Part shown: piece after piece, positions 54,133 through 63,621 of the stretch
How positions within the stretch are numbered: the stretch's first letter is position 1
Layout of the letters: every line of letters starts with the position of its first letter
Assembly: GCA_018242585.1 (NCBI GenBank)
Contig: JAFEBQ010000008.1
Coordinates: forward strand, 57,494-121,493
Direction: 5' to 3'
Length of the DNA stretch: 64,000 bases
Origin: Planctomycetota bacterium
Lineage (GTDB): Bacteria; Planctomycetota; Planctomycetia; Pirellulales; PNKZ01
The notes under the pieces: model-generated
The model's input: only the letters and a program-made list of their open reading frames with translations
Databases searched by the model: none
What the model was told of the DNA's origin: nothing
Translations under genes and position numbers: made by a program

Positions 54133-54231
54133 GGTGCTCTGCGAGCACCACATTTTCCCGACGCCGAATCGACCGCTGCGTGCCATTGTTCCCGTCCGGC
54201 AACGCGGAAATCACGGTGCCCACAGGGCACC
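54133..54231. repeat. Inverted pair of covarying 'gggtgc' hairpins
   Basis: GGTGCTC-tgc-GAGCACC (54133-54149) and GGTGCC-CACAG-GGCACC (54215-54231) are reverse-oriented relatives; flanks align (gtag/cgttg before, catttt/gtgattt after) and the changed stem base pair stays complementary. In the 305-base gap between the purU and pectate-lyase starts; nothing else was recognised in that gap. Confidence 0.65.
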
Positions 54232-54319
54232 CAACGGGCATCCCCAGATGCAATCCGCTTGTTGGTGGGCTAACTTGGACACTGGTTCTGGCCCAGCGTT
54301 CCTTTCGGCGGAAAATTCG

Positions 54320-55771
54320 ATGCGATACTTCTTACTGTGTGGCGTGACGTTCTTGATGTTGTTCGCGGGGAGCGCACACGCCGAAGACGTGGTCACCCCC
54401 GAGCAGGCGCGCGAGACCCTGCGCCGCGCGGTCGATTACTTCACGACCAAGGTTGCCACCGAAGGAGGTTACGCCTGGCGCTACACCGCCGACCTGAAAC
54501 AGCGCGAAGGGGAACGGGCCGCGACCAATGACATGATCTGGATCCAGCCCCCCGGCACGCCGAGCGTCGGGCTGGCCTACCTGAACGTCTATCAACAGAC
54601 GCGCGACAAGCACTATCTGGAGTGCGCCCGGCAAACGGCCACGGCGCTCGTCAAAGGACAGCTCACGAGCGGCGGTTGGGATTACTCGATCAGCTTCGAC
54701 ATACCGAGCCGTGAAAAGATCGCGTACCGCAAGCCACCGCACGCTCCGCGCGACGCGGCCAAGGCCGCCAACGTCACCACGCTGGACGATGACAACACCC
54801 AATCGGCCGTTAGGCTGCTGATGCGCGTGGACCAGGCGCTCGAATCCAAGGACGAAGCGATTCACGAGGCGTCGCTGTACGCGCTGGACAAGCTGGTCGA
54901 AGTCCAATATCCGAACGGCGCCTGGCCGCAACGATTTAGCGCGCCCCCCGAGCGAGAGAAGTTTCCGGTCGTCGCCGCGTCGTTCCCCCAGGAATGGTCG
55001 CGCACCTTCCCGAATGTGAAGTACAACAGCTTCTACACGTTCAACGACAACGCGATGGGGGACATGATCGAGGTGATGCTCGAAGCGGGCCTCGTCTACC
55101 AGTCGAGCAAGTACACCGACGCGGCCAAACATTGTGGCGACTTTATGATTCTGGCCCAATTGCCCGAGCCGCAACCCGCCTGGGCCCAGCAATACGACGC
55201 CGAAATGCACCCAGCTTGGGCCCGCAAGTTCGAGCCGCCGTCAGTCACCGGCGGTGAGTCGCAATCGGTGATCGAAAGCCTGATGCTGTTGTACGAGGCG
55301 TCGGGCGAGGAGAAGTTCCTGAAGCCGATCGGCCGGGCGCTCGACTACCTGGACAAGTCGCGATTGCCCGACGGGCGGCTGGCCCGGTTCTATGAATTCG
55401 GCACGAACCGGCCGATGTACTTTACCAAGGAATACGAACTGACGTACGACAACAGCGACATGCCGACCCACTACGCGTTCATCGTTCCGTCGCGTGTCGA
55501 ACGGCTCCGGCCGCTGTACGAGAAGCTGCTGAAGAACGGCCCCCCCAAGTCATCGGTCATGTCGCAACTGCGCCGCAGGCCGAGCAAGGTGAATCCGTCC
55601 CTGGCGGGCATCGCTCGCGCCGCGGTCACCGCGATTGACAGCCAGGGGCGCTGGCTGGAACCAGCCAAAACTAAGACGCTGAAGGTTTCGGAAACCGAGC
55701 CGTTGATCTCGACGGCAACATTCATCCGCAACATCGAAGCGCTCGCCGCCGTAGCCGCGTCGGGCAAGTGA
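54320..55771 (+). CDS. Pectate lyase-like (PL10-type) secreted protein
   Basis: 483 residues from ATG 54320. Signal peptide MRYFLLCGVTFLMLFAGSAHAEDV. The (alpha/alpha)-toroid pattern matches pectate lyase family 10 homologues: TPEQARETLRRAVDYFTTKVATEGGYAWRYTADLKQREGE, TTLDDDNTQSAVRLLMRVDQAL, YPNGAWPQRF, NSFYTFNDNAMGDMIEVMLEAGL and TDAAKHCGDFMILAQLPEPQPAWAQQYDAEMHPAWARKFEPPSVTGGESQSVIESLM. NGAWPQ and TFNDNA are the recognisable family motifs; the catalytic Arg/Asp set was not verified. Probably acts on plant or algal uronic-acid polymers outside the cell. Divergent from purU. Confidence 0.88.
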   Translation: MRYFLLCGVTFLMLFAGSAHAEDVVTPEQARETLRRAVDYFTTKVATEGGYAWRYTADLKQREGERAATNDMIWIQPPGTPSVGLAYLNVYQQTRDKHYLECARQTATALVKGQLTSGGWDYSISFDIPSREKIAYRKPPHAPRDAAKAANVTTLDDDNTQSAVRLLMRVDQALESKDEAIHEASLYALDKLVEVQYPNGAWPQRFSAPPEREKFPVVAASFPQEWSRTFPNVKYNSFYTFNDNAMGDMIEVMLEAGLVYQSSKYTDAAKHCGDFMILAQLPEPQPAWAQQYDAEMHPAWARKFEPPSVTGGESQSVIESLMLLYEASGEEKFLKPIGRALDYLDKSRLPDGRLARFYEFGTNRPMYFTKEYELTYDNSDMPTHYAFIVPSRVERLRPLYEKLLKNGPPKSSVMSQLRRRPSKVNPSLAGIARAAVTAIDSQGRWLEPAKTKTLKVSETEPLISTATFIRNIEALAAVAASGK

Positions 55772-55793
55772 GTTCTTCCTCAAGAAGAACGAG

Positions 55794-55966
55794 TTCACCG
55801 CCAAGACGCAAAGGGCGCGAAGGGAAGACAAAAGGCAGTTTGAATCGCAGAGGACGCAGAGTTTCGCAGAGAGTAATCACTCAATCATTATTTCTCCGCG
55901 CCGCTCTGCGTCCTCTGCGTTTAACTCCCCGCATTTCTTAGCGATCTTTGCGTCTTTGCGGTTCAA
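55794..55966. repeat. Long-hairpin 'aaccgcaaag' element, copy c
   Basis: Same plan as 40888-41063 and 41931-42102: outer arms caccgccaagacgcaaag and ctttgcgtctttgcggtt, inner gaatcgcagaggacgc and gcgtcctctgcgttt. At a convergent junction. Confidence 0.75.
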
Positions 55967-55990
55967 TTCCCTCTTGCTGGGATAAAACGG

Positions 55991-57325
55991 TCAGATGCCG
56001 AATTGCCGTAGCACCAGGTAGCACACGTCGGTGTCGGCCAGGCTGCGGCCGGCGACTACGCCCCGTTCTGAAGTGAGCAGCATGCCGCGCTGCGCATCGT
56101 CCAGCGCCGGCGCGCCGTGTGAACCTTTGATCAAGTTCGCGTCGAGCGGAATGCTCTTCGTAGCCGGGTCGAAATGCAACTCCACCGGGTCGTAGCCCGG
56201 CTTGCGGTGAATGTCGACCGTGCGGGCAAACTTCGGCGCTCGCGCGTCGTCGAGCCAGTAGTAATACGCCTGCCACGAATTGGGCTGCGACACCAGCACC
56301 ACTTCGCCCGAGCGGGGATGGTCTAGTTCATAGCGCGCCAGATCTTCGCCGGTCAGTGTCTCGGCAACTCCCTCGTGGCCGCGAAACAGATCGACCACGC
56401 GCCCCACGTCGGCCGCGTTCGGCACAAAGACGTGCGAGAACTGATGATCCACCAGCGCCCAGGCCCGGCTGCCGGCGAAGTCGATCACCTCTCCGCTGTC
56501 AGAGCTGCCCCCCTCGGCTTCGCGCACGGCCAGCAAGCCCGCCTGACGCAACACGCGATTCGGATACGTCACATGATTGACCGGCGTGATCGTGTACTCG
56601 CTTGCCACCAGCCACAATGGCTCGGGCGAGCCATAGGCCGCGCGCACACCCACCACCAGCCGGCCGATCGTCTCGTCAAGCTCGCCGAGTGCGCGTCGCG
56701 CGGCTTCGCTATCGGGGCCGAGCTTTTGCGCCGCGTAGTCCAGGTGGGGCAAATAGATGTAGAAGAACTGTGGCCGATACTCGGCGGCCGCCACGACGGC
56801 CGAGTCGACGATCCAGGCCGTCGACTTGATATTGGCCAGCGGCCCCCAAAAGTGCATCAGCGGAAAATGTCCCAGCCGGTCGCGCAGCGTGCCGTACATC
56901 TCGGTCGGCTTGGTGTAGCACCACAACGACTCGCTACCGTCCGGATTGTGAATCGGCGCGGGCGTGCAAATGTAATCGGTGCCGGCACCCTTGCTGTGCA
57001 GGGGAAACCAGACCGCCGATCGGATCGCCGGGTTGTGCTGGTGAAGCTGATCCCAAATCTGCGGCCGCTCGATGCACTGGTTCCAGGCGGTCCACATTTC
57101 GACTTCGCGCTTGTCGCGATAGTAGAAGCCGTTGGCCACCACGCCATGCTCGCGGGGCGTAACTCCCGTGGTCATGTTGGCTTGCACCGGGCAGGTGACG
57201 GCCGGAAAGCTGGGGACCAGCGAGGCCATGTCGCCGCGCTCGGTCAACGCGCGCAAGTTGGGCATCGCGGCCAAGTCGCCGGCACGCAAGCCGGGGACCG
57301 AAAGCAGAATCACCGTATCGGGCAT
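55991..57325 (-). CDS. EboF-like nucleotide pyrophosphatase/phosphodiesterase (alkaline phosphatase superfamily)
   Basis: 444 residues. Phosphodiesterase core: [80 protein letters not shown] and [36 protein letters not shown] carries the catalytic Thr; PHLDY, HQFSHVF and GSHG supply metal ligands. The spacing GL-x-P-N-L-x-A-L, FPAVTC-x-VQA, EHG-x-V-x-NG and YYRD-x-x-EV matches EboF of ebo clusters as I recall it. The first metal Asp is replaced (SVPGL). No signal peptide. Last minus-strand member of the ebo-like region. Confidence 0.85.
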   Translation of the reverse strand: MPDTVILLSVPGLRAGDLAAMPNLRALTERGDMASLVPSFPAVTCPVQANMTTGVTPREHGVVANGFYYRDKREVEMWTAWNQCIERPQIWDQLHQHNPAIRSAVWFPLHSKGAGTDYICTPAPIHNPDGSESLWCYTKPTEMYGTLRDRLGHFPLMHFWGPLANIKSTAWIVDSAVVAAAEYRPQFFYIYLPHLDYAAQKLGPDSEAARRALGELDETIGRLVVGVRAAYGSPEPLWLVASEYTITPVNHVTYPNRVLRQAGLLAVREAEGGSSDSGEVIDFAGSRAWALVDHQFSHVFVPNAADVGRVVDLFRGHEGVAETLTGEDLARYELDHPRSGEVVLVSQPNSWQAYYYWLDDARAPKFARTVDIHRKPGYDPVELHFDPATKSIPLDANLIKGSHGAPALDDAQRGMLLTSERGVVAGRSLADTDVCYLVLRQFGI

Positions 57326-57524
57326 CGGTTAGTTTCTCGCGGAAAGGGTTGCCAAACCTGTCAACACGGGTAAGCTAGCTGGACATTGACGGTCACCAGG
57401 GCTTTTCACCCCCGGCTTTTGCGAACCGCGCAGGGCCGCTACTGGCCGTCGCCAGACGATCCAGCCGCCGGTCCATTATGGGGTTGGCCGCGCGATCGTC
57501 CAACCCGCTGAAGGAGGAACTTTG

Positions 57525-57761
57525 ATGAAGCGTCTGTTGATGTTGGCCGCAATGTTGGTGGTTTTGAGCATCGGTACGACGGCCATGGCTGGCTGGCGTC
57601 ACCGCGCGGTGGTGGTGGCCCCGTGCTACAACTGTGCCCCCGTGGTCGCTTACGCGCCGGTGGTCACGTACAGGCCGGTCGTCGTCGCCCCGTACTACTA
57701 TCCTGGCGTGATGGTCTATCGCGCTCCGGTCCTGGGACCGCGCTTCTACTACGGCTGGTGA
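57525..57761 (+). CDS. Small secreted Tyr/Val/Pro-rich protein
   Basis: 78 residues from ATG 57525, with a strong Shine-Dalgarno AAGGAGG (57511-57517). Signal peptide MKRLLMLAAMLVVLSIGTTAMAG, then a short mature region of repeating YAPVV, YRPVV and APYYYPGV units with one CYNC. The 5' leader has a GGGTTGG/CCAACCC hairpin (about 57481-57506). Such small secreted peptides are common in Planctomycetota; function unknown. The only plus-strand gene inside the ebo-like region, convergent with the UbiA gene. Confidence 0.75.
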   Translation: MKRLLMLAAMLVVLSIGTTAMAGWRHRAVVVAPCYNCAPVVAYAPVVTYRPVVVAPYYYPGVMVYRAPVLGPRFYYGW

Positions 57762-57814
57762 TGGTCAAAAAACCAATCTCGCCACACCATCGGCGCGCAG
57801 TTAGGTGCGGCGAG

Positions 57815-57985
57815 CGATAAACACTCCTCCCTTTCAGGGAGGGGCGGGGGAAGGGTAAAGTCCTTGTGAGCCAAACGACTTTGCGCCCAGTGCGCGTCCC
57901 AGTTATGCATTGCCGCTCGGCCAGCGACGTTCTCACCCTCACCCGCTCGCTGCGCTCGCGACCTCTCCCTTAAAGGGAGAGGTGT
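57815..57985 (+). repeat. 171-bp composite repeat, copy 1 (right flank, 3' side of the ubiA-like gene)
   Basis: Begins cgataaacactcctcccttt, ends gacctctccc...gggagaggtgt. A core of about 65 bases (gccaaacgactttgcgcccag...) lies between two hairpin termini. Nearly the same sequence, same orientation, is at 58937-59108. Confidence 0.85.
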
Positions 57986-58007
57986 AGGAGCTCGCCTTTG
58001 GCGAATC

Positions 58008-58913
58008 TTACGTCGAGTAAACCCAGCGGCCCAGGAGCATGGCCGGCGGCAGCAGCGCGAGCAGAAACATCGCCTGCGGCCCAATCGCGCCGAGCGCCGC
58101 CGCCGCGTCGATCACGATCAGCGACATGATCGCGTGCTTGACCGCTCGCTGGACATTCTCGGGGGCCGGCTCGCCCACGGCGCGAAACGTCCGCAGCGCG
58201 ATTGGCAGCGACAACGCCACCCACAGCAAGCTCCACATGACGGGCCCCTGTCGGGCGGCGAACCATTCGCGCTGTGTCGCGGTACAGACGGTGCCAATGC
58301 CGGCCATCATCACCAGCGTGGCCAGCGCCAGCTGGGTCCGGTTGCTGGTCTCGGCTTCGGTCCGCGCGAACCAGGTGATGCCGGCCACGTAGACCCCCAG
58401 CCCCAGCGCCACTCGAAAGTGGAGCGGCGCCCAACCATCGGCGGCCACGCTCGCGCCAAGCATCACATTCAGCGCGCGGCAAGTTCCCATCGCCACCGGT
58501 CCCAGCGGCGTCGACTTGAGCCAGGCGTCATAGGCCACGATCGCCGCCGCCAGCGCCCCGGCCGCGATCAACGTATTGGTCGCCACGGGCTGGCGCAGCG
58601 CCGCCGACCCGAAAGCGCAGCCCAAGCCGGCCGACATCAATCCCCAGCCCAAGGCGCGGGCCGTGGCCAGGCTGATCCGCCCGCTCGGCAAGGGGCGCTC
58701 GGGGCGCTCGACCTGATCGACCTCGAAATCGTAAACGTCGTTCAACACCATGCCGGCCAGATAGAACGCGGCCGAGCCGGCGATCAACAGCAACCATGCC
58801 GACCGGTTCTCGTACCAGCCGCCAGTCAGCAAGCCCCCCATGATCACATCGGCCAACGCGGTGAACACGTTGGGCACACGCAACAACTGGGCATAAGCTT
58901 TGACGCGGTCCAT
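58008..58913 (-). CDS. EboC-like UbiA family prenyltransferase
   Basis: 301 residues from ATG 58913 (MDRVKAYAQLLRVPNVFTALADVIMGGLLTGG). About nine membrane helices. The first Asp-rich motif is intact: GMVLNDVYDFEVDQVERPERPLPSG (NDxxDxxxD). The second is reduced: VAYDAWLKSTPLGPVAMGTCRALNVMLG lacks a second DxxxD pair. Sequence and context fit EboC of ebo clusters; prenylation of an aromatic or other acceptor is the family reaction, but the substrate is unknown. The gene is flanked on both sides by a 171-bp direct repeat. Confidence 0.88.
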   Translation of the reverse strand: MDRVKAYAQLLRVPNVFTALADVIMGGLLTGGWYENRSAWLLLIAGSAAFYLAGMVLNDVYDFEVDQVERPERPLPSGRISLATARALGWGLMSAGLGCAFGSAALRQPVATNTLIAAGALAAAIVAYDAWLKSTPLGPVAMGTCRALNVMLGASVAADGWAPLHFRVALGLGVYVAGITWFARTEAETSNRTQLALATLVMMAGIGTVCTATQREWFAARQGPVMWSLLWVALSLPIALRTFRAVGEPAPENVQRAVKHAIMSLIVIDAAAALGAIGPQAMFLLALLPPAMLLGRWVYST

Positions 58914-58936
58914 CGTCACCATCTCAACACAATCAC

Positions 58937-59108
58937 CGATAAACACCCCTCCCTGCCAGGGCGGGGCTGGGGGAGGGTAGAGACGTTGCGAGCCAAACGA
59001 CTTTGCGCCCAGAGCGCGTCCCAGTTGTGCATTGCCACCCGGCCTGCGACGTTTTCACCCTCACCCGCTTCGCTGCGCTCGCGACCTCTCCCATCGAGGG
59101 AGAGGTGT
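58937..59108 (+). repeat. 172-bp composite repeat, copy 2 (5' side of the ubiA-like gene)
   Basis: Direct partner of 57815-57985, with the same start (cgataaacac), the same core, and the same end (ggtgt), differing at scattered positions and in the terminal hairpins. It ends 14 bases before the next stop codon. Confidence 0.85.
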
Positions 59109-59122
59109 TCTTGCCGTTGGCT

Positions 59123-59986
59123 TTACTTCTTCGATGGAATGCCCACCCGCTTCATAGCCGCGGTGATGTAGTTGTACGCCTCGCGGGCGGCGGCGTCGGG
59201 ATCGTCGACGTACGGGTACAGTTCGATCGTCACGAAGCCGGTGTAATTCGTTTTAGCAATCGCGGCCAGCGTGGCGTCGAAATCGATCGCGCCGCGTCCC
59301 GGCACCATATGCTGATGGACGCGCGTCGCGGCAATGTCCTCGAAGTGATAATGCCGCGTGTGGGGCGCCATCTGCTCGACCCAATCTTGCGGGTCCTCGC
59401 CGACACAGTAGGCGTGGCCAATATCGAAGTTCAAGCCCACGGCGGGCGAGTCGATGCGCGCGGCGAACTCCAAATACTGGTCGAACCGTTCGATCATTAG
59501 CCCTGGTTCCGGCTCGATCAGCAGACTCACTCCGACCTGCTCGGCCACCTCGACGCAAGGCATCAGCTCTTCATAGAAGACATTGGCCGCGTCGTGCCAC
59601 GACTGCCCCGGTTCGAGCGGCCCGCCCGGTTCGGTTTGCAGACACTTGGCGCCGATCTCGGCGGCCAGGCGCAGCGCTCGCTTCACATGCTCGCGACGGA
59701 TGGCCCGATAGTGCGGATCGGGCTCGATCCACGACGGATGCCAGTAAGGCTGCCGCGGGTCGGCCACCGCGTTCATCATGAAGCCGTTGACGTTCGAGAC
59801 TTGCAGCTTGTGCTGTGCCAGCGCGCTGCGAATGGCGGCACGCCGCTCGGGCAACAACCCGGCCGGCCAGGCGTGGGGGACGTCGGCCAGCACCTCGATG
59901 CCGACGTAACCGATCGAAGCGATCCGGGCGATCGTCTCCTCGATCGAGAAGTTCATGTAGGCGTTGGAGCTAAAGGCGAGTTGCAT
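59123..59986 (-). CDS. Sugar phosphate isomerase/epimerase-like TIM-barrel protein
   Basis: 287 residues. Xylose-isomerase-like TIM barrel: LAFSSNAYMNFSIEETIARIASIGYVGIEVLADVPHAWP, LAAEIGAKCLQTEPGG, VAEQVGVSLLIEPEPGLMIERFDQY (metal Glu), SPAVGLNFDIGHAYCVGED (FDxGHA), RHYHFEDIA, HQHMVPGRGAIDF and GFVTIELYPY (Glu). The conserved metal ligands are present, so it should be active as an isomerase, epimerase or endonuclease-like enzyme. Its place between the ABC-2 permease and UbiA genes suggests a step in the ebo-like pathway; it is shorter than and unlike EboE as I recall it. Confidence 0.88.
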   Translation of the reverse strand: MQLAFSSNAYMNFSIEETIARIASIGYVGIEVLADVPHAWPAGLLPERRAAIRSALAQHKLQVSNVNGFMMNAVADPRQPYWHPSWIEPDPHYRAIRREHVKRALRLAAEIGAKCLQTEPGGPLEPGQSWHDAANVFYEELMPCVEVAEQVGVSLLIEPEPGLMIERFDQYLEFAARIDSPAVGLNFDIGHAYCVGEDPQDWVEQMAPHTRHYHFEDIAATRVHQHMVPGRGAIDFDATLAAIAKTNYTGFVTIELYPYVDDPDAAAREAYNYITAAMKRVGIPSKK

Positions 59987-60075
59987 GCGATGATCCTGGC
60001 TCGAATGGGAACACGCGCGGCGGGCCAGCGCGGTCTGGTATCATAGTCACTCGGCCTGGGGGTTCGCTACCGCGG

Positions 60076-60262
60076 GGACCAACCACGGAGACACAGAGAC
60101 ATGGAGAGATGCACGGAGCAGATAAACGAGAATGACCAATGCCCAAATCCCAATGACCAAGATGAGGTTATGCACTACCTTGGTCATTGGAACTTGGACA
60201 TTGGTGCTTGGCGATAGCCACCCCTGCTTCCCCTCCGTGCCCAACTCCGTGACTCCGTGGCT
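60076..60262. repeat. Composite of 'cacggag' and 'ccaatgaccaag' inverted repeats
   Basis: accacggagacacagagac at the left and ctccgtgcccaactccgtgactccgtgg at the right are complementary repeat tracts. Between them CCAATGACCAAG (60150-60161) pairs exactly with CTTGGTCATTGG (60179-60190). Fills most of the 284-base gap after the ABC-2 permease stop. Confidence 0.65.
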
Positions 60263-60270
60263 AACCCCCC

Positions 60271-61128
60271 TCAGCTACTCGCGCTGCGGTAGCTGTTCAG
60301 CGCCCAGAGGAACAGCCGGCGCGTGACCAGCAGGCTGACCACCGCGATGCCCACGGCGTAGGCGGCCAGCCAGCTTTGTTGGCGCTCGAGCGGCCAGGCC
60401 AGCGCCCGGGCCGGCACGTTCACCACGACCAGAATCGGCACGACGAACGTGAATGTCCAGCGCAGCGGTTCGCCGACCGGCCCGCGATAGATCTCCATCG
60501 GGTAGCGCGAAAAGTTGGTGATGTAGAACCAGAAGTCGTACAGGTTCTCGTTCCGCCCCATCCAAACGCTGAGGCTCGACATCAGCACCATCACGGCGTA
60601 AAAGATCGCCACGCCGCACAGCACATAAATCGGATACAGCAACCACTGAGCCGGGCCGAGCGGCACGTCGAGTTGCACGACCGACCAGCCCAGCAGCGCC
60701 ACGCCGAACAAGAAATTGCCGAGCGCCGACCACTCGACCTTTTGCAACGACACCAGGAATTGTGTATCGATCGGCTTCAACAGCGCGAAGTCCAGGTTGC
60801 CCGTGCGGATCAGGTCGCTGAACTCGCTCAGGTTCGGCATGAAGAACGTCTGTACCAGGCTGTTGATGATCAGCGACGTGGCGATGAACGTGTAGAACTC
60901 GTATTCGCCCCAGCCGGTCTGGTTGCCGATCGAAGGAGTGAATTGAAACACCAGCTTGTAAAAGCCGAGCTGCATCGCCATCCAGGTCAACGACGTGAAC
61001 GTATCGAGCAGAAAGTTCCCGCGAAACATCATCGCCCGGACCAGACTGTTGCGCAAGAACGTCCGGAACACACCCCAGTAACTGGGACGGACTTCGCGAG
61101 CGTCGGTGATGGGAGACGTTTCTTGCAT
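60271..61128 (-). CDS. ABC-2 type transporter permease (second subunit)
   Basis: 285 residues from ATG 61128, 4 bases after the stop of the preceding permease; the frame also allows a TTG at 61143. About six membrane segments, including FRGNFLLDTFTSLTWMAMQLGFYKLVF, WLLYPIYVLCGVAIFYAVMVLMSSLSVW and WTFTFVVPILVVVNVPARALAW. NSLVQTFFMPNLSEFSDLIRTGNLDFALLKPID and FPRYPMEIYRG-like WFYITNFSRYPMEIYRG fit the COG3694/DUF990 permease family. Its partner is the gene before it; no ABC ATPase is encoded in the window. Confidence 0.9.
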   Translation of the reverse strand: MQETSPITDAREVRPSYWGVFRTFLRNSLVRAMMFRGNFLLDTFTSLTWMAMQLGFYKLVFQFTPSIGNQTGWGEYEFYTFIATSLIINSLVQTFFMPNLSEFSDLIRTGNLDFALLKPIDTQFLVSLQKVEWSALGNFLFGVALLGWSVVQLDVPLGPAQWLLYPIYVLCGVAIFYAVMVLMSSLSVWMGRNENLYDFWFYITNFSRYPMEIYRGPVGEPLRWTFTFVVPILVVVNVPARALAWPLERQQSWLAAYAVGIAVVSLLVTRRLFLWALNSYRSASS

Positions 61129-61132
61129 TATT

Positions 61133-61956
<824 letters not shown>

Positions 61957-61957
<1 letters not shown>

Positions 61958-62775
61958 CAGGCTTCGGCTCGCGGGGTGAAGTTGAAGTTCCGGCTTTGCC
62001 GGAAGAACTCGATGGGGTTCTCGTAGACCACGCGGCGGATCAGCGACTCGGGATGTCCGCGGCGACGCATCTCGAGGATGAAGTCCGGCACGGCCGTTGG
62101 TTTCGAGGGGCCCCAGTCGCCGGCCGAGTTGACCAGCAGCTTTTCCGGGCCGTACATCTCGACCATGTCGACGGCCCGCTGGGGCGTACACTTGCTGACT
62201 GGGTACAAGGTCATGCCAGCCCAGAAACCCGCGTCCTTCACCGCCTTGATGGTGTGCTCCTCGACATGATCGACCAGTACCCGCTGACGCTCCAGTCGGC
62301 GATCGTCGCACAGCATGTCGAGAATCATCTTCGTGCCCCGGAACTTGTCTTCCAGGTGGGGCGTGTGAATCAGGATCAGCTCGTTGGTCTTGGCCGCCAG
62401 GTCCAAGTGTTCGAGGAACACGATCGACTCGTTGCGCGTGTTCTTGTTCAGTCCGATCTCGCCAATACCCAGCACGCCGGGACGATTGAGGAACTCGGGA
62501 ATCATCGCGATCACTTCGCGCGACAGCTTGACGTTCTCGGCTTCCTTGGCGTTGATGCACAGCCAGGTGAAATGTTGCAGCCCGTACCAGCCGGCCCGCT
62601 TGGGCTCGAACTCGGTCAGTTGCCGGAAATAGTCGCGAAAGCCGTCAACGCTGCCCCGGTCGAAACCTGCCCAGAAGGCGGGCTCGCTCATGGCGACGCA
62701 GCCCATCTTGGCCAACGTCTCGTAGTCGTCGGTCACGCGCGAGACCATGTGAATATGCGGGTCGATGTAGTCCAT
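61957..62775 (-). CDS. EboB-like TatD family metal-dependent hydrolase
   Basis: 272 residues. TIM-barrel amidohydrolase: MDYIDPHIHMVSRVTDDYETLAKMGCVAMSEPAFWAGFDRGSVDGFRDYF with metal His7 and His9, GVLGIGEIGLNKNTRNE (Glu), ELILIHTPHLEDKFRGTKMILDML (His), RVLVDHVEEHTI and EKLLVNSAGDWGPSKPTAVP (Asp). MxSRxTDDYExMAxxGxVAxxEPAFWxG and the DWG-x-S motif are those of EboB in ebo clusters, as I recall. The enzymatic reaction is not known. Its stop overlaps the start of an ABC-2 permease, so hydrolase and transporter are translationally coupled. Confidence 0.9.
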
Positions 62776-62819
62776 AGCGGCTGATCGGCTTGAATGACAA
62801 TGACTCTGTGGACAATATC

Positions 62820-62960
62820 AAACCCTTCTCCTCCCGGGAGAAGGTGGTGAGCGCAGCGAACCGGATGAGGGTCAACTACGTCGATGCGTTGACAATGAAG
62901 ATTGAAACGGCACCCTCATCCGGCCTATCGGCCACCTTCTCCCGGAGGGAGAAGGGCTGC
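62820..62960. repeat. Inverted pair of 'ccctcatccgg...ccttctcccgg' hairpin repeats
   Basis: The reverse copy (62820-62874) and forward copy (62911-62960) face each other. The forward copy is the intact version of the one split by the insertion at 17492-17691. Between the hypothetical gene at 63091 and the TatD start. Confidence 0.75.
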
Positions 62961-63046
62961 TTCAAGCCACGTGATGAGCGCAGCGCACAACTCGCGTAAA
63001 GTGCTTCCTCTTTCTCCCGATCCCCTTCCCCCCTGCTTCCTCTCTC

Positions 63047-63087
63047 CCCTCCGTGCAAACCTCCGCGTCTCCGTGCCTCCGTGGCGA
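63047..63087. repeat. 'cctccgtg' intergenic repeat
   Basis: cctccgcgtctccgtgcctccgtgg tract ending four bases before the stop of the next minus-strand gene. Same family as 3601-3645. Confidence 0.6.
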
Positions 63088-63090
63088 GCT

Positions 63091-63360
63091 CTATTTCCGC
63101 CCGGAGTCGACATCCATCTTGGTGCGCCACTCGGCATCGAATCCCAGCGAAAATATCTGTTGCACGCGCTCGGCACGCATCGGCTCGCGGGCTTGCAACT
63201 CGGCCAGGCCACGCGCGATCCGCGGCATGCGCTCGTCGCCGGGGAGCGCCCCGGCGGCTCGGTCCAGCCGGTCGAGCGCCGCGGCCAGTTCCAGGATCTT
63301 GGCCCGGATTTCCAGAAACTCGCGGTTCAGCAAATCGGTCTTCGAGGTCGCGGCAGCCAT
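63091..63360 (-). CDS. Small helical protein, unknown
   Basis: 89 residues from ATG 63360; the longer frame to 63495 adds 45 residues with no conservation-like features. Two amphipathic helices, rich in Leu/Glu/Arg (SKTDLLNREFLEIRAKILELAAALDRLDRA and IARGLAELQAREPMRAERVQQIF). Not recognised. Could be a cytoplasmic coiled-coil protein. The 261 bases beyond it (63361-63621) to the divergent gene hold nothing I can name. Confidence 0.6.
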   Translation of the reverse strand: MAAATSKTDLLNREFLEIRAKILELAAALDRLDRAAGALPGDERMPRIARGLAELQAREPMRAERVQQIFSLGFDAEWRTKMDVDSGRK

Positions 63361-63621
63361 AGTTTCCGCTCGTACAGGGAAGGACAAATGCCGGGAGTCA
63401 CCGACCGGACCAAGGCTTTCTATCTCGCTCGGCCCATCGGTCGTACGTGTTATACCGGTTATTCCAGCTCCAGTTTCGGCGGGTCGGCCCAACAAATCAA
63501 GTCAGACCCGTTTCCGCCAGCCATCTCCGGTAGTTTCACCCCAGCACTCCGGGGCGTGACCTAGCTTTGATCGGGCAGAATTTGAAATTGCGCGAGGAGC
63601 GCTGGGCGAGCGCTTAAGCAC

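Noticed and set aside
61958-62560. N-terminal extension of the first ABC-2 permease
   Set aside because: It reads the TatD gene in another frame; the real start overlaps the TatD stop.
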